Shown: in pieces, positions 1 to 7,684 of the stretch | Layout of the letters: the number at the start of each line of letters is the position of its first letter | Position numbering within the stretch: the first letter of the stretch is position 1 | Source of the DNA: Lutibacter oricola | GTDB taxonomy: Bacteria; Bacteroidota; Bacteroidia; Flavobacteriales; Flavobacteriaceae | Direction: 5' to 3' | Assembly: GCF_900106565.1 (NCBI RefSeq) | Contig: NZ_FNNJ01000002.1 | Span: 572,786 to 636,785 of the forward strand | Length of the DNA stretch: 64,000 nt | Translations under genes and position numbers: made by a program | The notes under the pieces: generated by a model | Databases searched by the model: none | The model's input: the letters and a program-made list of their open reading frames with translations, nothing else | What the model was told of the DNA's origin: nothing

Positions 1-247
1 TAGACTCGTTATATGCTATACGATACATCCAAGTATGCAAAGAGCTTTTTTGTTGAAACTTAGGCAAACTTTTAAAAACTCTTATAAAAGTATTTTGCAA
101 CACATCATTGGCATTTTCGTGCGTTATTACCAACTTACGTATATGCCAATACAAACGTTCTTGATACATATCTAAAAGCTTATTAAAAGCCTTTTCTCTA
201 TGCTTATCGCTTATTAATTCTTTTATAAAATTGGTTTCGCTTGTCAA
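1..247 (-). CDS. ECF-type RNA polymerase sigma factor, N-terminal part (cut by window edge)
   Basis: Eighty-two codons of an open frame run off the left edge. I translated it by hand as a protein beginning LTSETNFIKELISDKHREKA. It then shows the sigma-70 region 2 pattern of flavobacterial ECF factors: an LYWHIRK stretch, NDVLQNTFIRVFKSL (core-binding) and SSLHTWMYRIAYNES (the -10 recognition helix). Region 4 lies outside the window. There is no in-frame ATG before the upstream stop, so the likely start is the TTG at 247. The family binds core RNA polymerase and directs it to a small regulon; the partner anti-sigma factor, if any, is not visible here. Family is clear, regulon unknown. Confidence 0.85.
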   Translation of the reverse strand, partial: MTSETNFIKELISDKHREKAFNKLLDMYQERLYWHIRKLVITHENANDVLQNTFIRVFKSLPKFQQKSSLHTWMYRIAYNES

Positions 248-332
248 AATTAATTTTAATTGAATACTTATTAGACCTTCAGAAACAAAAAAAGTTTTTT
301 TTGAATGAAAAATAATTACAACAAGTTACAAA

Positions 333-1664
333 TTAAATTTTTGGCTTAAGAACAATCCATTCTAAAAAGTTAAAATCTTTATACTCTAAATTGTCATGGT
401 AATCTTCTACATGTAATAATGCTGCTATAGGAAACTCGTTATTTATTAGTATTGTGCCATTTGTTTTTGGCTTCAAAAAATAATATTTAAAATCAAGTTC
501 ATTTGCTGATGAATATACTTTTGCTTTGTAAAAAAGTTCATCGTGTTTTAAATATAATTTATGTTCTATAAATGAAATTCTATCATATTTAAGAAAACTA
601 GATCTCGAGTTTAAAGGATTCATAATAAAATATTCATTGTAAAAAGCATTAATATGCGTTTCATCAAACGAATTTCCTTTAACTTTTATTGACATTGGAC
701 TAAAACCTCCTACAGCAAAACCTCCAAAAATAGTTACAGAAAAAGGTAATTCTATTTTTAAGTTGTCCCATCTATTCTCAATTAACTTAAACCTACTTAA
801 CCTTATAACTGTTATTATAATTATTATACCTGCAAACAAAATTGAATTAAAAATATTACTAACTGCAATATTTATATTTTCGGTATACCATATTAAAACA
901 AACTGACTAATAAATATTAACCCATAATACAACAACATTCTATTCACTACTTTTTTAGAATTAATAACTCTTTTATAAGTAAAAAAAGTAGAGTTATTTA
1001 AGGCGTTATTTAATATTATTGCAAACCAAGATAAGGTTATAAAAAAATAAATTACCGAAATAATCCAGCCAAAAGATGCTGTTTTTTCGTACAACATCCA
1101 AAAATCGTAAAACCCGTGAGATACTGCAGCTAGAAGAAAAAATAAAAATAAGGATAGCATACCTCCTTTTTTGTTTTGGTATTTATATCTAATAAAACCG
1201 TAGGCTATTAACGAACTATCAAACATATGAGAAACCGTTGCTAAAATAGATCTACCATTAATTAATCCAGGTCCATTATAATTAAAGTACAGCACATTTT
1301 CAACAGCTGAAAAACCTAAGGCAGAAATGGAAATGTATGCTAAATAATCTATCGGTTCATTTATTCTATTTTTAAAAACAAAATAAACAATAACAAACGG
1401 TATTAGTTTTGCAAATTCTTCAACCGCACCAACACCAAAAATACTGTATAATAAATCGTTTAAAAAGTTTCCGTTTAAATCAAAACCAATTTTATCAAAT
1501 ACATAATCATCAATGCCAAATACAACTAATACAGACGCACAACCTAATAAAAATGTTATTATAAAATCGCCTAAACGTTCTTTTTCATAAATATCTATAA
1601 GTCGAAAATAATCAACCCAAATCCAAGCAATAAATAAGGCAATAAAGGTATAAGCAACAATCAT
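333..1664 (-). CDS. PrsW-family intramembrane protease-like protein
   Basis: A 443-residue protein with about eight hydrophobic segments in its first 290 residues and a soluble C-terminal part of about 150 residues. The membrane part carries the three PrsW-type motifs: EEFAK near residue 82, an F-x-x-x-E motif (FSAVENV) near 119-125, and HGFYD near 183-187. PrsW-like proteins are glutamic or metallo-type membrane proteases; in Bacillus PrsW cleaves an anti-sigma factor. An ECF sigma factor gene starts just upstream on the same strand orientation, which makes anti-sigma cleavage an attractive but unproven idea. The frame can be opened by a TTG at 1670, but the ATG at 1664 (MIVAYTF) is the simpler start. 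The C-terminal domain is not recognised. Confidence 0.75.
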   Translation of the reverse strand: MIVAYTFIALFIAWIWVDYFRLIDIYEKERLGDFIITFLLGCASVLVVFGIDDYVFDKIGFDLNGNFLNDLLYSIFGVGAVEEFAKLIPFVIVYFVFKNRINEPIDYLAYISISALGFSAVENVLYFNYNGPGLINGRSILATVSHMFDSSLIAYGFIRYKYQNKKGGMLSLFLFFLLAAVSHGFYDFWMLYEKTASFGWIISVIYFFITLSWFAIILNNALNNSTFFTYKRVINSKKVVNRMLLYYGLIFISQFVLIWYTENINIAVSNIFNSILFAGIIIIITVIRLSRFKLIENRWDNLKIELPFSVTIFGGFAVGGFSPMSIKVKGNSFDETHINAFYNEYFIMNPLNSRSSFLKYDRISFIEHKLYLKHDELFYKAKVYSSANELDFKYYFLKPKTNGTILINNEFPIAALLHVEDYHDNLEYKDFNFLEWIVLKPKI

Positions 1665-1693
1665 ATACAATTTTTAAGTAAAAATAAGTGTTC

Positions 1694-2611
1694 TTACTTT
1701 CTAAACCTTGAATAAAACGAAAGTTTTCTTTTTGTATTTATAAAATATACTCCAGTAAGTAAAATAACAGCTGCAATTATAGATTGCGTAGTAATTTGTT
1801 CATTTAAAAAATACCAGCCTAACAACATTGCTATTATTGGATTTATGTAGGTTCCTGTAGCCACTTTCTCTGGCGAAACTACTCTTAATAAAAAATTAAA
1901 AGAAGTAAAAGCAACTATACTTCCAAAAATTATTAATGCAATCATAGAAAACTGTACTTGTCCACTCCATTTTATAGGAGAAATCCAAACTTCACCTAGC
2001 AACATACTTGTTATAAACAACATTACACCTCCAGTAAGCATTTGATAACCCGTATTTATAAAAAAGTTTTTTGGTAAATCTGCTTTTGCCACAAACAAAC
2101 TACCATATCCCCAGCTTAACATACATAAAAATATCATTACCATTCCGGTTATGCTTCCTTCTTTACTTATAAATTCTTTTTGACTAACTAACAAATAAAT
2201 ACCTATCATACCCAAAACAACTCCAATAATGGACATTGGCTGTATTTTTTTTCCTTGAATTATTCGCATTAACAACAAAACAACTAAAGGCTGTGCAGAA
2301 ATTTCTAAAGCAGCAAAACCACTATCTACATATTTTAACGCCCAAACTACAACACCATTTCCAAAAGTTAAAAATAAAAAGCCTGCAAAAGTTGTATTCA
2401 ATAATTGTTTTTTTGAAATAGAAACATCTAGCTTAAGAAACTTAGCAATAATAAAAATTAATATTCCAGCAACAATAAAGCGTATAGAAGCAATCATAAA
2501 TGGCGGCAACTCTAAAACTGCTATTTTATTTAACAAATAAGTAGATCCCCAAATTACATAAATAGCAAAAAAAGCAAGAATTATTAGTGTAGAGTTTTGT
2601 TTAGTGTTCAT
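1694..2611 (-). CDS. EamA/DMT-superfamily transporter
   Basis: A 305-residue inner-membrane protein made of two tandem EamA repeats, about ten transmembrane segments in all. The first repeat holds the family pattern IWGSTYLLNK near residues 20-29, and the second ends with a GxxxxxG-type packing helix before a basic tail. Proteins of this group export amino acids or other small metabolites; the substrate cannot be read from the sequence. The frame is open from a TTG at 2620, but the ATG at 2611 (MNTKQNSTLII) sits directly before the first membrane helix and is preferred. It lies 29 bp upstream of the PrsW-like gene on the same strand, so the two may be cotranscribed. Confidence 0.85.
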   Translation of the reverse strand: MNTKQNSTLIILAFFAIYVIWGSTYLLNKIAVLELPPFMIASIRFIVAGILIFIIAKFLKLDVSISKKQLLNTTFAGFLFLTFGNGVVVWALKYVDSGFAALEISAQPLVVLLLMRIIQGKKIQPMSIIGVVLGMIGIYLLVSQKEFISKEGSITGMVMIFLCMLSWGYGSLFVAKADLPKNFFINTGYQMLTGGVMLFITSMLLGEVWISPIKWSGQVQFSMIALIIFGSIVAFTSFNFLLRVVSPEKVATGTYINPIIAMLLGWYFLNEQITTQSIIAAVILLTGVYFINTKRKLSFYSRFRK

Positions 2612-2764
2612 AAAAATCAATTAGTTTGCATATTACGGCAATTCTTAAAATGAAACAATAGAATATCGTTTTAAAAAATAAAATTACCTCTCAGTTAATT
2701 AACAATTTGTTTTTAACTGAATTATTCTATAATTTAAACAAACTATTAACCAAACTCTTATTTT

Positions 2765-3196
2765 ATGACTACATTACGAAACAAACCAACTATTTTATTT
2801 TGGATAATTTCAATAGTAGCACTTATTTGGAACATTTTAGGTGTTATGCAATATTTAGCTCAAGCTTATATGACTCCAGAAGCTAAAGCACTTTTACCAG
2901 AAGGAGATCAAGCTTATTTTAACAATTTACCTGTTTGGGTAACTGCAGCTTTTGCAATTGCTGTATTTTCTGGAACTATAGGCTGTTTAGCTCTTGTATT
3001 ACGTAAAAAATGGGCTACACCACTACTATTTATATCCTTAATTTGTGTAATAGCACAAGTTGTATACAACTTATTTATTCAAAAATATATAGATTTAGAA
3101 GGCGCTAGAATGGCAATGCCAATTGTAATATTAATTATAGCTCTTTATTTAGTATTCTTTTCTATAAAATCTACAAAACAAAAATATCTAGTTTAA
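2765..3196 (+). CDS. Small four-helix membrane protein of unknown function
   Basis: A 143-residue protein with four predicted transmembrane segments (near residues 11-30, 57-78, 83-103 and 117-137). A short extracytoplasmic loop holds the sequence MTPEAKALLPEGDQAYFN. The charge pattern and size are common to unnamed flavobacterial membrane proteins that databases often label loosely as sugar transporters; I see no transporter motif that supports that label. It is divergent from the EamA gene, with about 150 bp between them for both promoters. Protein-coding nature is very likely; function is unknown. Confidence 0.7.
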   Translation: MTTLRNKPTILFWIISIVALIWNILGVMQYLAQAYMTPEAKALLPEGDQAYFNNLPVWVTAAFAIAVFSGTIGCLALVLRKKWATPLLFISLICVIAQVVYNLFIQKYIDLEGARMAMPIVILIIALYLVFFSIKSTKQKYLV

Positions 3197-3241
3197 AATA
3201 AATTTTCAGTAAGCTTTTTTCTGAAGTACTTAAATGTTGTG

Positions 3242-3249
3242 TACTTTTG
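3242..3249 (+). promoter_or_regulatory. TAnnTTTG (-7) element for the glycosyltransferase gene
   Basis: TACTTTTG matches the Bacteroidetes -7 consensus TAnnTTTG and ends six bases before the ATG at 3256. This predicts a leaderless or near-leaderless transcript. No TTG lies at the usual upstream spacing. Confidence 0.5.
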
Positions 3250-3255
3250 AATTAA

Positions 3256-4491
3256 ATGAAAAAAATACTTATAATCGGTTTTGTTTGGCCAGAACCTACT
3301 GCTACAGCCGCTGGTTCAAGAATGTTGCAATTAATTGATGTTTTTTTACAAAACAACTATCAAATTACATTTGTTAGCGCAGCTTCGAATAAACAAAAAT
3401 CAATTGCCTTTAAAGAAAAAGGCATTGAAACTTATGATATTGAGTTAAATAACTCGAGTTTTGATATATTGCTCAAAAAAATAAATCCAGATATTGTTCT
3501 ATTTGATAGGTTTTTAACTGAAGAACAATTTGGCTGGCGAGTTACAAATACTTGTCCCAAAGCAGTAAAAGTATTAGATACTGAAGATTTACATTTTTTA
3601 CGAAAAGCTAGGCACATAGCTTATAAAAAACAGCAAAAAGTTACAGATAATTTATTAAAAAGTGAACAAGCTATAAGAGAAATTGCGAGTATTTATAGAT
3701 GTGATTTAACCTTAATAATTTCTAAATATGAAATAAAACTACTTACTAAAAAATTCAATATTAATAAATCTATACTTATTTATACACCTTTTCTATTGAA
3801 TAGAATAAAGGAAGAGAAAATTAATAACTATCCTAGTTTTGAAGAGCGAAAAGATTTTATTTCAATAGGGAATTTTATGCACGAACCCAATTGGAATGCT
3901 GTTTTAAACTTGAAAAAAGAAATTTGGCCAAATATTAAAGAAAAACTTCCAGAAGCTAACCTATTAATTTACGGAGCATACTCAAGCCAAAAAGTTGAAC
4001 AATTGCATAATAAAAAGGAAGGTTTTTTAATAAAAGGTTGGGCAAATAGCGCTGAAGAAGTTATTTCTAAATCTAGGGTGTTATTAGCTCCAATAGTTTT
4101 TGGAGCTGGGTTAAAAGGAAAACTAATAGACAGTATGCTGTATGGAACGCCCAATGTTACTACAAAAATTGGAGCTGAAGCAATGCACAAAAAATTACCT
4201 TGGAATGGTTATATTTCTAATAGTTTTAACATGTTTTCGAATAAAGCTATTGATTTATACACTAATAAAAAAGTATGGTCAAAATCTCAAATAAATGGCG
4301 TAAACATTATTAACAATTGCTTTTCTAAAGAAAAGTATGCTGAAAAATTAGTTTCAAAAATAAATAAAATTGAAAATAATTTAGTTACTCACAGATTAAA
4401 TAATTTTACTGGAAATATTCTACAACATAACACTTTAAAAAGCACTATGTACTTAAGTAAATGGATTGAAGAAAAAAATAAATATAATTAA
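3256..4491 (+). CDS. Group 1-like glycosyltransferase (GT-B fold)
   Basis: A 411-residue cytoplasmic protein with two Rossmann-like halves. The N-terminal half starts with MKKILIIGFVWPEPTATAAG, typical of GT-B enzymes that use nucleotide sugars. The C-terminal half has ISIGNFMHEPNWNAV, and near residues 276-300 the donor-site stretch PIVFGAGLKGKLIDSMLYG followed by GTPNVTT. The last 60 residues have no counterpart I recognise. It is an orphan: no other polysaccharide genes are adjacent, and the next 440 bp downstream hold only repeats. The acceptor and donor are unknown. It may modify LPS or a secreted glycoprotein, but that is a guess. Confidence 0.8.
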   Translation: MKKILIIGFVWPEPTATAAGSRMLQLIDVFLQNNYQITFVSAASNKQKSIAFKEKGIETYDIELNNSSFDILLKKINPDIVLFDRFLTEEQFGWRVTNTCPKAVKVLDTEDLHFLRKARHIAYKKQQKVTDNLLKSEQAIREIASIYRCDLTLIISKYEIKLLTKKFNINKSILIYTPFLLNRIKEEKINNYPSFEERKDFISIGNFMHEPNWNAVLNLKKEIWPNIKEKLPEANLLIYGAYSSQKVEQLHNKKEGFLIKGWANSAEEVISKSRVLLAPIVFGAGLKGKLIDSMLYGTPNVTTKIGAEAMHKKLPWNGYISNSFNMFSNKAIDLYTNKKVWSKSQINGVNIINNCFSKEKYAEKLVSKINKIENNLVTHRLNNFTGNILQHNTLKSTMYLSKWIEEKNKYN

Positions 4492-4617
4492 ATTTTTAGT
4501 GACAACTCAGAAAAAAGCAGTTTAAATAATTGGAATTACAAAACATATCTTTTACATTTACTAAACCTAAAAGTTCAAGAACAAAATTATTTCTACTGAT
4601 TTTTCAGTATAAAAAAT
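4492..4617. other. Non-coding stretch between glycosyltransferase gene and first structured repeat
   Basis: No gene is visible. The only structure is a small hairpin at 4594-4609 (TACTGA, loop TTTT, TCAGTA), without a following T-run, so it is a poor terminator. The stretch 4774-4934 after the second repeat is likewise empty of convincing genes. Confidence 0.6.
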
Positions 4618-4687
4618 ACAGTCGTAGTACTTGTGTAATAAAAATATGATCGTGGGGACGACAATTTTTTCAAGCATTTGCGACTGT
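4618..4687 (+). repeat. Structured repeat, copy A (70 bp)
   Basis: Starts with ACAGTCG and ends with CGACTGT, a perfect 7-bp inverted repeat that can be extended by a T-G, A-T, G-T run. Inside is a second hairpin, TCGT-GGGG-ACGA, at about 4650-4661. The right arm is followed by TTTTTT. Copies B and C share the architecture with compensating changes in the arms. Confidence 0.75.
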
Positions 4688-4704
4688 TTTTTATGACATA
4701 AATT

Positions 4705-4773
4705 ACAGTTGTAATACCAAAAAATATACTACCGTTGTGGGGACGACGCTTTTAAATGGATTATTGCAACTGT
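4705..4773 (+). repeat. Structured repeat, copy B (69 bp)
   Basis: Starts ACAGTTG and ends CAACTGT. The outer stem reaches 12 pairs (ACAGTTGTAATA with TATTGCAACTGT, one T-G wobble). The internal hairpin is CGTTGT-GGGG-ACGACG at about 4733-4748. The right arm runs into seven Ts. It lies 17 bp from copy A in the same orientation and shares ACTACCGTTGTGGG and GGATTATTGCAA with copy C. Confidence 0.75.
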
Positions 4774-4934
4774 TTTTTTAAATGTTAGCACATTTCTTAT
4801 ACGCCTGAGTTCTATTACCTTTATTACTTATATACCAAAATTCTGGAATTAAAGTGTTTATATATATGCTAGATTTATTTTTTAACTTATTATTTTGTTT
4901 AGGTTTAGTAATTTCTAAAATCATAATACTTTTT

Positions 4935-5453
4935 TTAAATTTTAATAAAAATATGTGTAAAATACTGTTTACCTGTGACTCCTGAATTTGTACATAATCC
5001 AAAATGAGAATAAGAAGAACTTTCAATTAACCTTTTATGTGAGCTACTATTTAGCCAACCTTCTAAAACAGCCTCAGGTGAATCATAGCCAAAAGCAACA
5101 TTTTCTCCTACTTTTTCTGCATTTGCGTTAACAATTAAGTTTTGTTCTCTTTTATTAAAGTTATCATGACTTATTTCTCCTTTTTCAATCATGTAATTTG
5201 TATGAGATTCTGCTTGAATATTAGCTTCTAAACTTGCCAATAAAGGATTTACACCTATTGATTCCCTATGATCATTAATTACTTTTATGAGTTGAGTTTC
5301 GAATTCGTTAAATTCTATTGGGGTTATTGCACTTTTATTTAATGCGGTTAAGGATTCATTTAAAATTAGTTCTTCTGTATTATTTTCATTTGAGCATGAT
5401 GTAAATAATAACATTGCCGTAGCAGCAATTAAAAAGGGTTTAAAAAAAGTCAT
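4935..5453 (-). CDS. CAP-domain (SCP/PR1-like) lipoprotein
   Basis: A 172-residue exported protein. Residues 1-20 form a lipoprotein signal ending LLFTSCS with Cys20, so it should be anchored in the outer membrane or periplasm. The rest is a compact CAP domain: VINDHRESIGVNPL, AQAESHTNYM, an ISHDNFNKR motif, and GENVAFGYDSPEAVLEGW, followed by SSSHKRL. CAP proteins bind lipids or other small ligands and are widespread secreted proteins; the bacterial function is mostly unknown. The gene is bracketed by structured repeats (A and B beyond its 3' end, C 33 bp before its start), a cassette-like arrangement. No promoter of the usual flavobacterial type is obvious between copy C and the start. Confidence 0.85.
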   Translation of the reverse strand: MTFFKPFLIAATAMLLFTSCSNENNTEELILNESLTALNKSAITPIEFNEFETQLIKVINDHRESIGVNPLLASLEANIQAESHTNYMIEKGEISHDNFNKREQNLIVNANAEKVGENVAFGYDSPEAVLEGWLNSSSHKRLIESSSYSHFGLCTNSGVTGKQYFTHIFIKI

Positions 5454-5486
5454 TTGGTTAGGGCAATTAAGGGGTTTCTAAAATTA

Positions 5487-5557
5487 ACAGCCGCAAATAC
5501 TATTATAATAACTACCGTTGTGGGAAAGGTGGATTATTGCAAACGAAAAGCGGCTGT
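5487..5557 (+). repeat. Structured repeat, copy C (71 bp)
   Basis: Starts ACAGCCGC and ends GCGGCTGT, a perfect 8-bp outer stem. It shares ACTACCGTTGTGGG and GGATTATTGCAA with copy B, but the internal GGGG-loop hairpin is not kept (GGGAAAGG instead). Compared with A and B, arm pair 5 changes from T-A to C-G on both sides. Confidence 0.7.
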
Positions 5558-5966
5558 ATTGTTTAAAACATACTAATTAAATAATTAGCACTTATAAAAA
5601 CATACAACAAGCTACGTTTTACACTTTTAAAATTTATCGATTTTAAAATTTGAAATAAGCTATTGTTATTAAATATAGGTTTTGAACGTATTCTAAGAAT
5701 TTGATTTTCAAAAATCATGTCAGTTTTGGGGTTTTGGTTCTTAATTGGGGTTTCAATTTTACTAAAACATCAAAATAAAAAGAGGCAGAATCAAGGTTCT
5801 TACTAACCATCTAACAAAATAAAGTATTTTCGGATTACTTTAGGTGCTTGTGACTACAGTGAGACTACCTCCTATTTTAATTTATTTATTCATATTTACT
5901 CAAATATTAATTTTAGTTGAACAATTAGGGTATTGGGCTTTCAACTTTATTAATTTTTAAGGGCGA
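5558..5966. other. Long non-coding stretch between repeat C and the MarR gene
   Basis: About 410 bp with no convincing gene on either strand. It contains a short direct repeat, TTTTAAAATTT at 5625-5635 and again at 5641-5651, and a G/T-rich patch near 5733-5755. I see no terminator with a clear stem and T-run for the MarR gene that ends at 5967. Confidence 0.6.
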
Positions 5967-6413
5967 TTATTTATTTCTAATTTTTTTAAGTAATTGATTC
6001 AAAGCAATTAATTCGGTAGGGCGCAAATTACTTGTAACGTTTTGCTCAAATTCTTCTTGAGAAGAATCAATTTCGCTTAATAACTGTAAACCTGCTTTTG
6101 TAATTCGTATTTCAACTTTTCTCCTATTCTCTTCATTTTGAATTCTAGTAATTAATCCTTTTAACCTTAATTTTTCTACTAAACGTGTGGTATTAGAATT
6201 TTTACTAACCATTAACTCTTGCAATGTTTGCAAATTTGCAGGCTCACCATTTAAATTTCTCAAAGAACGTAATACTTGATATTGTTGAATAGATAATGCG
6301 TATTGTTTTAAATGAACTGAATACACTTCGTTCATCCAGTTACCTGTTATTAATAAATTATTAATTGTTATGTCAGGTAAATTTATATTATCATATATAC
6401 CTTTTTTATTCAA
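5967..6413 (-). CDS. MarR-family transcriptional regulator (TTG start)
   Basis: A 148-residue winged-helix protein. Residues 45-60 form the dimer and first DNA-binding helices, followed by the recognition region LMVSKNSNTTRLVEKLRLKG and the wing with NRRKVEIRITKAG. The reading frame opens with TTG at 6413; the next ATG is 26 codons in and would remove the conserved N-terminal helix, so TTG is preferred. MarR proteins are usually small-ligand- or redox-sensing repressors of adjacent divergent genes. Here the divergent partner is the COG1433 gene at 6762, and two direct repeats at 6424 and 6454 are candidate operators. The ligand is unknown. Confidence 0.85.
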   Translation of the reverse strand: MNKKGIYDNINLPDITINNLLITGNWMNEVYSVHLKQYALSIQQYQVLRSLRNLNGEPANLQTLQELMVSKNSNTTRLVEKLRLKGLITRIQNEENRRKVEIRITKAGLQLLSEIDSSQEEFEQNVTSNLRPTELIALNQLLKKIRNK

Positions 6414-6423
6414 CTTCGGGGGG

Positions 6424-6470
6424 ACAACAAATGTTTATACTACCATTGTGTATACAACAAATGTATATAC
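6424..6470. promoter_or_regulatory. Direct-repeat operator candidate upstream of the MarR gene
   Basis: ACAACAAATGTTTATAC at 6424-6440 and ACAACAAATGTATATAC at 6454-6470 differ at one base. They are 30 bp apart centre to centre, close to three helical turns. They sit just upstream of the MarR start, where an autorepressor would bind. The spacer contains TACTACCATTGTG, which resembles the core of structured repeats B and C. Confidence 0.5.
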
Positions 6471-6738
6471 AAATATTATAATTTCCTAATAACTAGATCT
6501 TTTAATTACATTATTTTAAAATTTAAGCAATAAAAGCAAACTAATCGAAGAAAGCCCCCATACACTTTATAATCAGGTAATCAATTAGTTACATTATTTT
6601 TATAAAATATAACATCCAGAAATTAATTTTTTATTTTTTTTGAAATAATTAAAAATACACTTAAAGCAATGCAATATTAATGCATATAAAATGGAATAAT
6701 ACGAAACATTTGTTGCTAAATAAGCTAACAATTCGACT

Positions 6739-6746
6739 TAATTTTG
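6739..6746 (+). promoter_or_regulatory. TAnnTTTG (-7) element for the COG1433 gene
   Basis: TAATTTTG matches the Bacteroidetes -7 consensus and lies 15 bases before the ATG at 6762. A TTG at 6713-6715 may be the upstream element, with 23 bp between them. The longest open frame starts with a TTG inside this element, which argues against that longer start. Confidence 0.55.
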
Positions 6747-6761
6747 CATAAAAAGTATACA

Positions 6762-7175
6762 ATGGAATTAATAGTAGCTATTACAGCACAAAATAGAAAA
6801 GAAGTATTTGATCACGCCGGAAAATGTAGAAACTTCTTAATATATCAACTAAAAGATAACAAGTTAGTTAGTAAAAATCTTTTAGAATTGAAAAAAGAAG
6901 AAACATTGCACGAATTTTTTCATGCCGATCAGAATGTGGAGGAAGTTAAAAACCCATTATTAGGTGTAAATATTTTATTAACTGGAGGAATTGGCTCTGG
7001 AGCCATTCAAAAACTAGGTAAATTTGGTGTTGCAGCTCATATTATTGAAGAAAAAGATCCAGATCTAGCAATAGAAAAACTGCTAAACGGAACTTTAGCT
7101 GCTAAAAAACCTGCAGAACATGCTGAAAGTGCTGGTTGTAATTGTAGTTGTGGCGGTGGACACCACCATCATTAA
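6762..7175 (+). CDS. NifX/NifB-associated (COG1433) metal-cluster-binding family protein
   Basis: A 137-residue soluble protein of the dinitrogenase iron-molybdenum cofactor family: MELIVAITAQNRKEVFDHAGK, then a central NPLLGVNILLTGGIGSGAIQ stretch matching the conserved glycine-rich turn, and a short tail, CNCSCGGGHHHH. The family carries or delivers metal clusters; no nitrogenase genes are present, so a role in iron-sulfur or other metal handling is more likely. The Cys/His tail is a natural metal-binding extension by appearance. The frame is open from TTG at 6744, but that lies in the promoter element. The ATG at 6762 is chosen. It converges on, and overlaps by 4 bp, the cytochrome gene. 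Confidence 0.8.
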   Translation: MELIVAITAQNRKEVFDHAGKCRNFLIYQLKDNKLVSKNLLELKKEETLHEFFHADQNVEEVKNPLLGVNILLTGGIGSGAIQKLGKFGVAAHIIEEKDPDLAIEKLLNGTLAAKKPAEHAESAGCNCSCGGGHHHH

Positions 7176-7684
7176 AACCTGTTACCTTTACCCTTACCAT
7201 TTCGTCCTCTCCCCGATTTGTTAGAATGTTCGTTATTAAAATGATTTTGAAACCAAGAAGGTTTTTCTAAATTATTATTATACATATATGTAGCAATGGC
7301 CTCAGCATCTTCTAGTGAATTGGGTAATTTGGGCATAACTTTAAATTGATTTACTGCTCCATACATAATTGCTTTTTCTTCTGTTGGATTTACAATCCAG
7401 TTAGAAACGGCCTTAACAAACTCTTCTTTAGAGTTGTATTGACGTAAATATCTTCTTTTGACAGCAACTAAAGGAGGAGCAATAATTTCGTCGTGAGATT
7501 TTGAAGTTACTGAATGACAAGCATAACATTTTTGTTTAATTAATTCTAGGCCTTTTTCATTATTACTAGCTTCGGCTTGAGCTACGTTAGTGTATGCTTT
7601 ATCCTTTTTTGAAGTATTACAACTTACACCTATTATTATTAAAAAGAAGAATATTATAGTTTTAATTTGAACCACATTTTTCAT
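7172..7684 (-). CDS. Mono-haem cytochrome c lipoprotein
   Basis: A 170-residue exported protein. The signal ends IIIGVSC with Cys22 as the lipid attachment site. One c-type haem site is present (CYACH at residues 53-57), and Met117 in FKVMPKL is the probable second axial ligand, so it is a class I-like electron carrier. The C-terminus is very basic and glycine-rich (GRGRNGKGKGNRF). Its start overlaps the end of the upstream DUF2202 gene by 23 bp, so the two are cotranscribed and likely translationally coupled. The redox partner is unknown. Confidence 0.85.
   Translation of the reverse strand: MKNVVQIKTIIFFFLIIIGVSCNTSKKDKAYTNVAQAEASNNEKGLELIKQKCYACHSVTSKSHDEIIAPPLVAVKRRYLRQYNSKEEFVKAVSNWIVNPTEEKAIMYGAVNQFKVMPKLPNSLEDAEAIATYMYNNNLEKPSWFQNHFNNEHSNKSGRGRNGKGKGNRF

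Noticed and set aside
4778-5026. 82-residue minus-strand frame overlapping the CAP gene's end
   Set aside because: It overlaps the well-supported CAP gene in another frame, has an AT-driven composition rich in Lys, Ile and Asn, and matches no family.
4618-5557. Calling the three repeats integron attC sites
   Set aside because: The ends lack the RYYYAAC and GTTRRRY core sites, and no integrase was seen in the window. Kept only as one possibility.
7140-7175. HHHH tail of the COG1433 protein as a cloning tag
   Set aside because: It is part of a CNCSCGGGHHHH metal-binding tail within natural flanking sequence; nothing else suggests a construct.
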